Below, piece after piece: positions 1 to 10,589 of a DNA stretch of 64,000 bases. A model generated the notes under the pieces. That model saw only the letters and a list, made by a program, of their open reading frames with translations, was not told where the DNA came from and searched no databases. Numbering within the stretch: position 1 is the first letter of the stretch; every line of letters begins with the position of its first letter. This stretch comes from Macrolepiota albuminosa (taxonomy: Eukaryota; Basidiomycota; Agaricomycetes; Agaricales; Agaricaceae), in NCBI GenBank assembly GCA_027475525.1, contig JAMWFC010000026.1, positions 186,001 to 250,000 on the forward strand. Reading direction: 5' to 3'. Position numbers and translations under genes: made by a program.

Positions 1-145
1 ATAATAAATATAATATAATATTGACTACTACTGTAAGTATAAGCTATGTGGTCAATGCCACATAGCGGTATTATATTATAATAAATATAATATAATATTG
101 ACTACTACTGTAAGTATAAGCTATGTGGTCAATGCCACATAGCGG
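1..145. repeat. 77-bp direct duplication in the 3' LTR
   Basis: Positions 69-145 repeat the sequence ending at 68 with a shift of exactly 77 bp; the first copy begins before the window. The match is perfect. It is one of seven duplications with the same period in this window. Confidence 0.9.
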
Positions 146-156
146 ACTACGCTACA
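1..156 (-). repeat. 3' LTR, partial (runs off the left edge)
   Basis: The 3' LTR starts, read on the minus strand, with TGTAGC at position 156. It matches the right LTR apart from three C/T differences, all at CpG sites. An 8-bp inverted repeat (CTATGTGG / CCACATAG) is present in both LTRs. A purine run directly upstream supports this boundary. The part in the window contains a 77-bp duplication not found at the matching place in the right LTR. Confidence 0.8.
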
Positions 157-164
157 CACCCTCC
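157..164 (-). promoter_or_regulatory. Polypurine tract candidate
   Basis: On the minus strand the eight bases before the 3' LTR read GGAGGGTG, almost all purine. This is where a plus-strand primer (PPT) is expected in an LTR element. The call rests on position and composition only. Confidence 0.5.
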
Positions 165-217
165 AATCAGACCGAGCTATGGTCTCGAGATAATACGACG
201 GTCAGGCCATCGGTAAG

Positions 218-1282
218 TCAGGGATGGGGGCAATGGGAGAGTCTCCAGGCTCCTGGAATGGATCGGCAGTCGAGGAGTTCATCCTCGGGTGCAGGCGCAT
301 AGGAAGTGCCTGAGGGCCCTGCTACTGGCAGGAAGATCCCCAGTGTCGACAGGTACTGGCACGTCCAGATCTCGCAGGCATGAATGTCTTGCCCGATGAG
401 GAGGTACATCCCCTTGGTGAGCGCGTCGTCGTAAGCATGATGACTGTCCTGCTGCTGGAGCATTAGGCGTTGTTGATCGCCAATGGTGGCCTCGCGCCAC
501 CCATCCCACTGAGCAACGGACTGGAGTGTACCATAATGGTCGAGGTGTTGCAGCCTCTCGTCGTCGATAGCGGCCACCTCATTGTAGAGCCGGCTGTTGC
601 TGAAGAAGAGGTGGGCCAAGTAGGTGACCCCATAGGTATACGCATGGTCAGCCCAGCTGACTGGAATTTGATTGTGAAGAAGGACATGTAACACGTCCGA
701 AGTGGTGAACACGGAAGCTGATGCTTCCGGGATGTCCACAGCCTGAACCTCGAAGTTAGGGTCGTCAGCGTGGAGGGGCACAAAGACTTGCCCTGTAGCC
801 GCCTCGTACTTGGCCATGGCCTCTTTGTAGAGGCCTGGCCTTGCAAAGACATAGGCCAGGTACTTGTGTACCGTGGTCTTGGAGGGGCAGCTGGCGCTGA
901 GGGCGCGTACAAGCGCAAACCCAAAGAGGCTGCGCCAATGAATGCACATGGCACGGTCCATGGCCAGACCGGTCCATACGTTGGACGTCCCAGGACGTCC
1001 ATAGAGGAGGGCATATGAGCCCAGGTAGTCCAAAGCAAACGGTTGCTTTGGATCAGGGGGAGTAAGGCCGACAAAGGCAATTCTCCCTCCCTCTTTGCAG
1101 CGATAGATCCGTGTTGGCACAATCATTCGCGGGATGTTCTCCCGCTCCTCTGGACTCACAAAGGGTACGGCAATGGTCCTATATGCGACCTCGTCGAGTA
1201 AGTGAGACATGGCTCTGTCTCGGGCAGTAGGGTGGCAGTTGAGTGCCACCCGCTTGAATTCATTGAGCAATAGATAGCCCAA
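218..1282 (-). CDS. Retrotransposon 3' accessory ORF, 354 aa, unknown function
   Basis: This uninterrupted 354-codon frame lies between integrase and the 3' LTR, in the same direction as gag-pol, and ends about 60 bp before the LTR. It has no signal peptide, no obvious transmembrane helix and no envelope features, so an env gene is unlikely. The composition is that of a soluble protein with several Trp, Tyr and His. I recognise no domain. It is the longest intact frame in an otherwise decayed element, so it may be under selection or simply have been missed by mutation. The start codon is assumed to be the first Met. Confidence 0.55.
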   Translation of the reverse strand: MGYLLLNEFKRVALNCHPTARDRAMSHLLDEVAYRTIAVPFVSPEERENIPRMIVPTRIYRCKEGGRIAFVGLTPPDPKQPFALDYLGSYALLYGRPGTSNVWTGLAMDRAMCIHWRSLFGFALVRALSASCPSKTTVHKYLAYVFARPGLYKEAMAKYEAATGQVFVPLHADDPNFEVQAVDIPEASASVFTTSDVLHVLLHNQIPVSWADHAYTYGVTYLAHLFFSNSRLYNEVAAIDDERLQHLDHYGTLQSVAQWDGWREATIGDQQRLMLQQQDSHHAYDDALTKGMYLLIGQDIHACEIWTCQYLSTLGIFLPVAGPSGTSYAPAPEDELLDCRSIPGAWRLSHCPHP

Positions 1283-1342
1283 CTGACGCTGACAAGTCAG
1301 CGTAAACTGGTTGTTAACCAGTGAATGAAGCCTGCGGACTTC

Positions 1343-2721
1343 TCAAGGACTGCAGGGAAACCTGTGAGGTGCCACTTGGTACACCTTACTGTTGTGGGGC
1401 ATCGACGCGGTGTTGCCCTCTTTATCGGTCTCGAAGAACCTGGCTGCGTAGGCTTCTTGCCCAACGAAGATGGTATTGGTCACTGGCAACCAATAGAACT
1501 GGGGAGCTAACTCCATGCCAAAGAATGAGTTCTGGCGCTCAACAGTGTGATCACAGTAGATCACAACACCGAGCGCATCAGGGATGCACCCGGTTTCATC
1601 CTCAAGGAGGGCAGCTCCTCGCTTGGCGCTATCCTGCGCCCGACGGTCCATCTTGGCCCATCGATTGCTGTTGCGCCGTTCATGTGCCATATGCTGTGCT
1701 GCCGTCTCATGCGGCACAGGGGATTCCATGCAAGCCTCTTCAGGCTCCTCATACCAATCGTCATCAGAGAGTGGGGATGGCAGCCTCTCCGGCTCCAACT
1801 TATCAGACCATGGGTCCATTGCCCACACACACCACGGGAGTCGGGCTGGCGGGCCCTCTACCAGTATTGTGGGTAAAAAGGGGATGTTAGCCCCTGGGGC
1901 CCCTTTCGGGGCATCCTCGGGGAAGTGCACGTTGATGTATGCATGCTCTTCCGGTTGCTTACCCCGACGATCCTTTTGGGGTTGTGAGGCCTTAGCCTCA
2001 GTGAGGCATGTGCTCACGCCCCTGGAACTCTGCTCCTCAGAGTACATGGTGGAAACCATGGATACTGGTCACAAAAATGTGACCTCAGACGTGCTGCTGG
2101 TGAGGCGCTGGATAAGCCAGGGGGCGGCTGGAGCAGGGATATCTTCATAGGGAAGGATGTCCTGTCCTAGGCCAGCCTCCTGGCCGAGGGCAACAATGCT
2201 CGACTTAATCGAGCGGGAGGGTGCGTCCTCCACTCCTTGCTGACGCACCCTTTTGCTGGAGTCAGTGTCCTGACTCGGGTGTGTAGTCTGCCGCTTACGA
2301 GCAGCCGATAAGGCAAGGAGATCAGTTTTGCGCTGGGCACGCATATGATCCATGTCGTCCATCATCTGGCTGATGAGGATGACTGCCTCCGCATTGCGGA
2401 GGAATGATGACTCTGCAGGTACACTATACCCGTTGTCTCCCAGACATTGGAGAAGGGTAGCCAGGACTAAGTCCTGGTTGAGACTGGGCTCGACAGCCCA
2501 TGCTTTTCCTTTGTCACGTCAAGGACGCGACTCTTCTTTCGAGCTAAGCTCGGATTGGTGCGGCATCTCCAGCCGCTGTAGCAAGGAGAGCTTGGCCAGG
2601 CTCTCCATCGGCGCATCAGCCAATGAACTGATGCTTTGTTCTGGACTGAGAGTTTCTGTACTCTCAATGGCCGCTGTGGCCTGCATGAGGGGTGCTTGGC
2701 GTCCACGGGCATGTTGTCCAT
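1343..2721 (-). pseudogene. Second retrotransposon accessory coding region, broken
   Basis: Successive minus-strand frames (about 2467-2721, 2069-2365 and 1343-2059, the last 238 codons) look like pieces of one protein downstream of integrase. The middle piece is rich in Arg, Lys, Ser and Gln; the last is acidic and Pro-rich, then ends in a region with aromatic residues. No family is recognised. Together with the 354-codon frame, this makes about 2.5 kb of extra coding sequence after pol, which most Ty3 elements lack. The frame breaks may be real mutations or sequence errors. Confidence 0.4.
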
Positions 2722-2868
2722 GGTTGAGGGAAAAAAGTGAAAAAGAAATTTTGCCTTTTAAGACGTGTTTCAGCCACAGCTGCTGACCAACTCAGCCAAG
2801 CCACGATCGGCACTGCCGATCAAATTAAGCGCCGGCATGCTTACTTAATTGATGTGGGCGCTTAACGC

Positions 2869-4883
2869 CCTTCAACTCCAAATAACGGTCAAGTGCCACC
2901 AACTTGGAGCAATGGGAGTGTGGCTCCCATGTTGTGTCCCTGAGGGACCAGCGCACCTCAAACTTGAGCGTGTTACGCTCAGTCCACCGGTGCCCAATGA
3001 TGCACTCAATGAACCACTCGTCATTGTCTCAAGCCCCAAAATCATAGGGGCACGGGGTTGCCCTGTTAGGGAATAGCGCATCGTCCAACGTGCTGTATGG
3101 TCGCAACAGCGACATGTGAAACTTTGGAACGATGCATCATTCCTGTAATGCCAGAGGCAGCTCCAACACATAGTTGGAGGTACTTGGCTCTGCGTCTAGA
3201 ACGCGGTATGGACCTACCCATTTTGGGCAGAGTTTACTTGCCTGACCCTTTGGGAGTCTCAGGTTACATGTTGACAGGTAAACCAACGCTCCTACTGCTA
3301 TTGGAGGCTCTGCTCGCCTACGGTGATTGGTGTTTTTTGCCTGAAAGACTTGCACCTCTATGATGGCGTCATGCGCCGCCGCAATGTTCTCCAGAGCCTG
3401 CCTGGCAAACTCAACAACTTCTCGGTGGGCCACCGTATCAGCACGAACTTTGTGCAGCATGGAGGGCAAGTACCCTCCGTTGAGCTCAAAGGGCGCATAC
3501 CCTGTCGTATCTGATACTTGCGTTAATCGCAAACTCAGTGAGTGGACACCAGTCCACCCAGTCTCGTTGGTCAGGACGAACAACTGCCCTCAGAATCTGG
3601 CCTATACTGCAGTTAGCCCGCTCTGTTTGCCCATCCGTTTGAGGATGGAAGGATGTCGACATGAGGAGTCGTGCTCCTAACAGTTTGTGGAGTTCCCTCC
3701 ACCATTGAGACATGAACTTTGAGTCACAATCGCTCACAATGGTACTAGGCAGCCCATGCAGCCTAACGATCTCTCTAAGGTAGATCCATGACAGCTCCTT
3801 AGCTGTCAGCGTAGTTCGCACCGGTATGAGGTGCACCATGCTCGTCATGCGGCAGATGACCACCCAGAGGTAATTGAACCCTCTGGACTTGGGAAAGGGA
3901 CCTACAAAGTCCATTCCAATAGAATCCCAAGGTTTCACCGGCACAGGTAGCTGGTGTAGCTTCCTGGGAGGGGATCCAGGGGGCAACTTTGCCCTCTGAC
4001 ACGCTGCGCATGAGGCGCAGAACTTAGTCACTTCTTGGGCCATACGTGGCCACCAATACCATCTCTGGATGTAGCCCAACGTCCTGGCAGCACCAAAGTG
4101 CCCCACCAGTGCATGGGCCTGGTCCAAGACCTGCGTAACAATGGTTTGTGTATGGGGGAGGCAGACCACTGCCACCCCTTGACGGTTCTCCATTGTGATC
4201 AGTCCACCAGGCTCATGCCTGAACCGAGGATGGTCGTCAGGATTGGCAATTATCTCGGCAAAGAGAGAATCATCGACATAGTCCTGCACCACCTCCTTCC
4301 AGAAGTTGTCGCTGGCCAGGCTAGGGGGCTGGAATGAAGGCAATTCGCCTTCGAGCATCTCCGCCAGCGTAATGGGTATATCGTGGCGCTCATGCTCCCC
4401 AGTTGACGCTGGGTCCACGACTTCATGCTCCTTGAGCAACTGGGCAGCTATGTCCCGCTCTTCACGCTGCTCTCTGAGGCAAGTGCTTTGCCTCCGTTCA
4501 TTGTCACGCATAGCACCTACTTCCAAGACATGCTCTCTGAGCTCCTGGTATCGGTGGAGAGGTAAATCCTCTCCATCAGGATCTATGCAGCAGTCTGCCT
4601 GCACATACTCATGAGGCTCGTGAGCCTCCCCAACTACATCACTCTCAAAGTAGCGTGACAAGCAGTCTGCCACTTTGTTGAGTTCACCTTTAACATAGGT
4701 GATGTCGAACTGGTATCTCGACATGTAGTCTATCCAACGTCGCTGATGCGGTGACAAGTTCACCTGAGTTTTGAAGAACTCAAGTGCCTTGTGGTCCATT
4801 ATGATGTGGATGGGATATCCCATCAGCTTATCCTCCCACTTGAGGAGGGCCTTGAGTATGGCAAGAGTCTCCAGCTCATGCAC
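2869..4883 (-). pseudogene. RNase H, integrase and chromodomain-like tail of pol
   Basis: The frame at 3486-4883 starts in RNase H (motifs HELETLAILKAL and ADCLSRY) and runs into an integrase. It shows the HHCC zinc module (H..GH..C..C) and the catalytic acidic residues in GMDF, VSDCDSKF and TDGQTERAN. The usual Arg of the VSDRDSKF block is Cys here, a C-to-T change. A shifted frame (3137-3583) continues with the GPY/F-type segment (WVGPYRV). The last part, to about 2869, has a chromodomain-like pattern (WFIE, HRW, VRW, TWEP, LD.YL) interrupted by one TGA that would be CGA before a C-to-T change. Together this marks a chromovirus-like Ty3 element. Integration is probably inactive in this copy. 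Confidence 0.85.
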
Positions 4884-4969
4884 CGCATAGTTTATCCCAT
4901 CAGCTTATCCTCCCACTTGAGGAGGGCCTTGAGTATGGCAAGAGTCTCCAGCTCATGCACCGCATAGTT
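4816..4969. repeat. 77-bp direct duplication in RNase H
   Basis: Copies at 4816-4892 and 4893-4969 are identical. Since 77 is not a multiple of three, the duplication shifts the frame between RT and RNase H. Confidence 0.95.
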
Positions 4970-5331
4970 TTGCTGGGCCATCGTGAACTTCTTCGACATG
5001 AACCCTGCTGGGCGGCAAGTCTGCCAGCTGCTTCCCTGACCATACATGGCTCTGACGCCTGTCTTGGACACGTTGCAAATGAGCCATATCAGGATGTCAT
5101 TGTAGTTTCGGGGCGTGCGCCACTCCCGAATGCAATCAAGCTTGTCCTGATCGGGGTGGATACCCCGCTCATCTATGACATGCCCTAGGCAGTCTATACT
5201 CTGAGCATAAAGCTCACATTTCTTCCACTTCAAGTACAACTTGTACTTGCGTAGTCGTTCAAATACGACTCTGAGGTGCTGCTCATGCTCCTCCATAGAA
5301 TCTGAGTAGATGAATATATCATCTAAGTAGA

Positions 5332-5485
5332 CGTGCATAAAACGTCCTATTACGTCTCGAAAAATAGATGTCATTAGCCTCTGGAAGGTTGCAGGAGCAT
5401 TACAGTCTCGTGCATAAAACGTCCTATTACGTCTCGAAAAATAGATGTCATTAGCCTCTGGAAGGTTGCAGGAGCATTACAGTCT
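5332..5485. repeat. 77-bp direct duplication in RT (palm)
   Basis: Copies at 5332-5408 and 5409-5485 are identical. The duplication falls directly beside the YLDD motif and breaks the RT frame. Confidence 0.95.
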
Positions 5486-5709
5486 CCAATCTGCATTCTG
5501 TTGCTTGTAAACGTGCCCATGATCAATGCAAATACGGTCTTGGGTCCGTCTTTGGTGCGAATGCACACCTGCTCATAAGCGTCAGTAAGGTCAATCTTCG
5601 AGCGATACTTCGCCCGAGCTACGTCTTCCTGGATCACCTCCTGATCTGGTAAAGGAGTTACATCCTTTATAGTGTTGTCATTGCACTGACGCGCATCAAG
5701 AGCTGTTCA

Positions 5710-5863
5710 AAGGGATCCATCCTTCTTTGGGATGCACAATAATGGTGCAGCTTGAGCAGTGGTGCATGGGAACCACCATTGAGCATAAGGGATCCATCCT
5801 TCTTTGGGATGCACAATAATGGTGCAGCTTGAGCAGTGGTGCATGGGAACCACCATTGAGCAT
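5710..5863. repeat. 77-bp direct duplication in RT (N-terminal part)
   Basis: Copies at 5710-5786 and 5787-5863 are identical and duplicate the coding segment around IPKKDGSL, breaking the frame. Confidence 0.95.
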
Positions 5864-6758
5864 TCAAATAGCGATTAGTTTTATCGCGTAGTTGCTCCTG
5901 GAATGCACGTGGGCAGCATGGCAAGTGGTACTTATATTGCTTGCTCTCATCTATGAGATTGATCTCATGGTTCACCTCCTGCCATGGCAGGAGCTCCTTC
6001 TTGGTCCCGTTGACCATGTCGGCAAATTCTTCTTGCCATTGCTGATGCAACCGAGGTATATCGTCCTCACGAAGGCTTGTCGCCTTCTGCTTTCCCATCA
6101 TATGCACCGGGGGAAGTACTTCCACCGTCTCTGAGGGTAGCCGAGGTGGCGGTGCATATTGCTTGCGCATTGCAAGCACCCGATTGACACTGTCATTGGG
6201 TATATGTAGTCTCAGTGGAGAACCCACTGCCGCTGCCTTATAAGCCACAAGGCTTTTCCCCTCATGTACAAGTGAGTACGCTACGGACACCTTGTCCGAG
6301 GCTGGCTGGCGATATGCTGGTTTGACGGTCATCCATCTCTGGTGCGCGTTTCACACACACGTGGCTGCCACCAGCTTGTTCCACTCTTGCAGCATTCGGG
6401 GGTCGTATGCCCAGTCGTACTCCGGCAGGGGTGCTGGTCGTTCCCATAGGGACCATGTGTCCCCCTCTCCTGAGGCTTCCGCCTCTTGCATGCTGTCTCT
6501 CAAGTCATCCAACTTGACTCGTGAGGACGTAGGTGGACATACATCCACTGAGTCCTCCTGTTGTCTCGCCTTCCGATGGCGCTTGTCTGGAGGCTTTGCA
6601 CCTCGAATATCAGGAGTGATTATTCACTTGTCGCTCTTCTTGGAGGCTTGATACTCCTCCTCGCTCATCATTACCATGTTGTGGTCTGTGCTCAGTCCAG
6701 GCATAGCCTGCACTTCCTCCTCCACATCCTCCACCGCTGGCACTCTGCACCAGCCAAG

Positions 6759-7720
6759 TCATGGAGACTCCTTGCATTTCTCCGTAGTGCAGTGACGTCG
6801 CAGACGATTATCAGTGTCGTCTGCTGTAGCTCGTTTGGCTGAGATCACTTTCCCATTCACTAGTACCTGACAGTGGTCAAAGTCTAATATGACTTTGTTA
6901 TGCTGCATGAATGGTGTTCCAAGTATCATATCATAGCGATTGAAGTTCGCTACATCCATGTATTCCTGGCTACGTGAGCCCGGTGTTTGGACAGTCACAT
7001 TTGTCCCATACTGCACCATGGCTCGGCTCTCTACGGTGCCCAGCTGTAACGCCAATGGCGTATCCAACTCCTGCACGGATATTCCGTACACATGGGCAAA
7101 CTGGGGCGTTATGCCCAACGTAGTACTCCCAGAGTCCCATAAGGTCCATGCCTTGTGGCCATCTACGTCCACATACGAGACCAGATTATGCCCGATATAG
7201 TGCTCCCAGAGTCCCATAAGGTCCATGCCTTGTAGCCATCTACATCCACATATGAGACCAGGCACTCCTTGTCTGCCCATTTCAATGTAGGGCGCTGCAA
7301 AGTGCCCTCTGCACGACAAAGAGTTACCTTCTTCATCCGAACCACGTTATTCTTTTCGGGATCATTTGTAGATGGCCAATCCATCATCGCCGCTAGGCAC
7401 TCAGAGTCACTGTTGCGACTGTAGTACTTGTTGTCATAGACGTCATCATATACGTTGACTGTGACGTACTCCTCCCCCTCCACGACCACACTCTTGGGCT
7501 CGGCGCCCAATGCCTCCTCTGGGGGCTCCTGGTCATTTGTGGGTTGCTCTGCCTCAGACTCAGCAGACATGTCTCCATCACTCCCACTTGTGGCTGCAGT
7601 ATGTGCAGCTTGAAGGTGGGCGCAGGGTGTATACCCCTTCCTTGGGGCTCTCGGCTTTGCGGGGCAGTTAGTAGCGTAGTGGCCTGGTTGGCCACATGCA
7701 AAACAAGTCCCCGTCTGACC
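6759..7720 (-). pseudogene. Gag zinc knuckle and aspartic protease region
   Basis: On the minus strand at 7664-7705 a CCHC knuckle is readable (CFACGQPGHYATNC), the nucleic-acid-binding end of Gag. About 140 codons of acidic linker follow. Then comes a retropepsin-like domain with the active-site motif LWDSGST and the later ILGTPFM block. The protease is duplicated at its start by an imperfect 77-bp repeat, so the motif appears twice in different frames. The part at 6759-7319 reads through the complete protease fold region. Confidence 0.8.
7109..7262. repeat. Imperfect 77-bp direct duplication in the protease
   Basis: Copies at 7109-7185 and 7186-7262 share the 77-bp period but differ at about seven positions, all transitions. 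They look like two variants of the same locus placed side by side. Confidence 0.85.
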
Positions 7721-7804
7721 TGGTGGGTTGGCCGGCTTGAAGTCCAGCCTTGGTTTAGGACGTTCTCCGTCTGGCGCCCGCTCTGGGCATGGGCGGCTCC
7801 ACCC

Positions 7805-9925
7805 TCAGTTCACGGCAGGGGTTCTGCGTACCACAAACTGCGTGTTGCGGTCACAATCCAAATCGGCCTTCTTGGCCAAGAAGGTCCCCACATGCTGAAC
7901 CTGTGAGGGTGTCCCAGCAGGTGCTAGTCGCCTGGTTCCCCCTTTGTGTCCACTCCAATGTTCGTAGTGGTTAGCAGTCTTCAGAGACTGCTCATACCTG
8001 ATGGCATATGCCACGAACTCTTCCACATTGTTGACTTCTGGGGACAGTCCGTCCTCACGTATCAGATAGCGGCGCATGTCCGCTGGAATGCCATTCAAGA
8101 ATGTTTCGAGCATTGTATACCTGTCCGGGTATACTGCCATATTCTGGGCATGGTCATTAAGGGTATCATAGAACCCTTGCACTCCCAACTTCTCGGTGTA
8201 CTTGGCAGACTGGAACTCCCACCTCGCATCCTAGAGCATTGAGGGGTGCATGAATCAATCGTACAGTCCTGTAAGGACTCCTTTGAATGTCCAGTCATAT
8301 TGGACATGGTTGACGTGCAGTACTGCCCGTCGAAACCACCCCATGGCCTCTCCGGCCAAGAACTCAGGAAGAACAAAGATTTGTTCTCATTCCATACGGT
8401 CACCTCCATATAAGCACATGGCAAGATGGGTGCATACATCCATCGCCCAATCTTCCAGGTCGCTGAACTTGGACGTGCCTGTATAGGCACGAATATGCCT
8501 ACTGTCTGCTTTACGCAGCTTCACCCTGTCTGGTAACTGTAAGGTTACACCCAGGGCATCATTGACTACTCGATGCAGGTGATCGTGCATGGCTTCACAA
8601 TGCATTCGAATGGCCTCCCGCTGATCCAGGGATCTAGTCGCCAAATCAGTGGCATGGGGAAGTGACTTCCCTTGTCCACCCTGCGGAGGGCGTTCTGAGC
8701 CTCCTCGACTGTGGGCATAATCGCCCTCATCTTGAGGAGTTGACCTAGGGCTGTCATCCCGGCTGTTACCAGGGGCATCACATCTTGTGGCGCCATCTTG
8801 ATCGAGGAAGTCTCCTCGATCATGATCGTTGCGCCACCCTGGAACTGGAGAAGCTTGACTCTCCTGACCCTGCATGACAAATTGATGACGCATCTTGTCA
8901 ATGGGCTTAGCGCCCTCGAATACAATGCCCTGATCATTGATAAGGGACTGTTCCTTAGTCCTGAGGTTGCCATTGTGCATATGTTGATACATGACTCTGT
9001 CACTCAACGTTTTGGCCATGGGCACGTGCGGCATCACAGATGCCTTGCTCTCCACCTTGAGCAAGGTACTATTGTGCCCATCTGGACCTGACATATCTGT
9101 CCTACGGTCTTGGTTACGCATGTGTGGGGGCTCCTCACGCCACCCTTGTCCTGCTGGAGTATAAAAAGTACTCACTGGTCTTGCTTCAGGCACTTCCTGC
9201 GCCCATGCTAGTGCCTCCACTAGCTCGATTCCGACGTCTTGATTGTGCCATGCCAAGCATTCCTTGGACATGTGGCTCCAGGGGGTCGAGGCCCCTGATT
9301 GCCGTGTGGCCTTCCGCTGCACATACATTTGCAGCTCCATAGTGAGCACTCTCACCATCAAATCAGTATATTTTGTACTGAATACATTGGGCACTTCGTG
9401 CCCTTGTCGCCTAAGTGCTACTATATGTGCTGACGTGTAGCGCTCGAGTCGCGCTTGGGTGGTGTATTTCATCACCTCTGGGTGCAAGTCCCAGAACACC
9501 CGCAAGCGCATGGTGTACGCGGTTTTCAGCCACTGCTCCTCTGCTCCGGCATCGTCGTCATTTGATGACTCCATCACCTCCTCTGGAAGCTCTACAGCCT
9601 CCGGAGCTTCCTCCACTGCTGGTGTGCGCAGAAATTGGTTTTCCGCGTGGGATACTTCAGGCCTTGCAGCCTCCTCTGGTACCTCTTCTATGCAGGCTTC
9701 CGCTATTTTAGAAGGCATTGAGCCCGCTGTGGGCCGCCTGGTCCCACTACTCCGGCTTGGAGGAAGAGCTCTCCCAGTCCGTACTGACAACTCGGTGTCT
9801 CCTAGGGCACCATAGGCACCTGTTGACTGTCGGCCGTCCTCAGAGGGCCCTTTTGAAGCTAATTGGCTAGACCGTCGCAGTCCTCCTGGCAACTGCATAA
9901 CTGGGGGAGTTAGTCCCCCTGGCAT
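7805..9925 (-). pseudogene. Retrotransposon Gag polyprotein, interrupted by stops
   Basis: A 512-codon frame (8387-9925) gives a long, charged, Pro- and Gly-rich N-terminal part, then the start of a Ty3-like capsid (AYTGTSKFSDLEDWAMD). The capsid continues in the same reading frame through three stop codons to about 7805 (EQIFVLPEFLAGEAM, then GVQGFYDTLNDHA and FLNGIPADMRRYL). At least two stops are simple C-to-T products (CGA to TGA, CAG to TAG). The capsid reading is family knowledge plus visible pattern. Translation would stop early, so this copy is not functional. Confidence 0.75.
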
Positions 9926-10278
9926 CTTGTCCTGGAGGCGTTGCTGACCATCCTGCTGTGAGCTTTCAGCTCTTCAGGCCTCGCTTTCATTCCCGGCCAG
10001 GTTGGTGCTCTGACCTCAGTCTCGAGCCTTGGGTCTTGCCTGACCCGCATTGGACACTGACGCGTCCTGAGTGTCTGCTGGGTCTCCCCGTTGGTCGTGG
10101 GCATTCTGCCCGCTGTCAGTGGAAACTGCAGGTATGGGATTACTCATTGATTTCCTGTTTGAAATTTGCACAGTGTGGCTGTGCAAGAAGCTCGAGAAGC
10201 TGATAGAGTTCTGTCAATGAACTCAGCAACTAACATCGGGTGCTAGGCAATAGATCCTAGCTGGCGGATTCAAAAAAA

Positions 10279-10589
10279 TGTAACGAAGTTACAGGAATTG
10301 TGAGCTTAATGTTCACACTGCACAGAATCAGACCAGTCCGGTCTATTGACTATGTAGTACAGAACAAAATAATAAGCTGCTTTGTAAGCAGCTAGTATAA
10401 CTATTTATATAATAATGTAAATAATATTATATTATAATAAATATAATAATAAGCTGCTTTGTAAGCAGCTAGTATAACTATTTATATAATAATGTAAATA
10501 ATATTATATTATAATAAATATAATATAATATTGACTACTACTGTAAGTATAAGCTATGTGGTCAACGCCACATAGTGGACTATGCTACA
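10279..10589 (-). repeat. 5' LTR of the chromovirus
   Basis: The right-hand LTR is about 311 bp and bounded by near-inverted ends TGTAAC (10279) and GCTACA (10589). Its outer half matches the left LTR. It contains hairpins (AGCTGC/GCAGCT and CTATGTGG/CCACATAG), an AT-rich core, and a 77-bp duplication. The inner boundary is inferred from the inverted ends only. I could not recognise a tRNA primer-binding site next to it. Confidence 0.65.
10368..10521. repeat. 77-bp direct duplication in the 5' LTR
   Basis: Copies at 10368-10444 and 10445-10521 are identical. The two LTRs carry 77-bp duplications of different segments, so neither was inherited through retrotransposition of a duplicated LTR. 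Confidence 0.95.

Larger units (their letters stand above)
4892..6332 (-). pseudogene. Reverse transcriptase region of pol, frame-broken
   Basis: The frame at 5667-6332 holds the RT N-terminal part, with the typical HEINLIDESKQY and IPKKDGSL blocks. The next frame (5374-5637) has SKIDLTDAYEQ and the fingers/palm region. The frame at 4892-5374 has the catalytic YLDDIFIYS box and the CLGHVI block. The breaks between frames coincide with two exact 77-bp duplications (5332-5485 and 5710-5863). Removing one copy of each would rejoin the frames, so the RT may be intact in the real genome. Confidence 0.9.
1..10589 (-). mobile_element. Ty3/gypsy chromovirus-type LTR retrotransposon, left end outside window
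   Basis: The coding order on the minus strand is gag, CCHC zinc knuckle, aspartic protease, reverse transcriptase, RNase H, integrase, chromodomain-like tail, then extra ORFs. This is Ty3/gypsy order. The 5' LTR is at the right end; only the first part of the 3' LTR lies in the window. The internal region alone is about 10 kb, long for this group. Gag, integrase and the tail contain stop codons explicable by C-to-T change, and 77-bp duplications shift the frame in protease, RT and RNase H. As assembled it cannot make a full polyprotein. Because the 77-bp duplications look like assembly artefacts, the real copy may be less damaged. It is inserted in an older repeat whose purine-rich tail resumes at 10,590. 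Confidence 0.9.
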
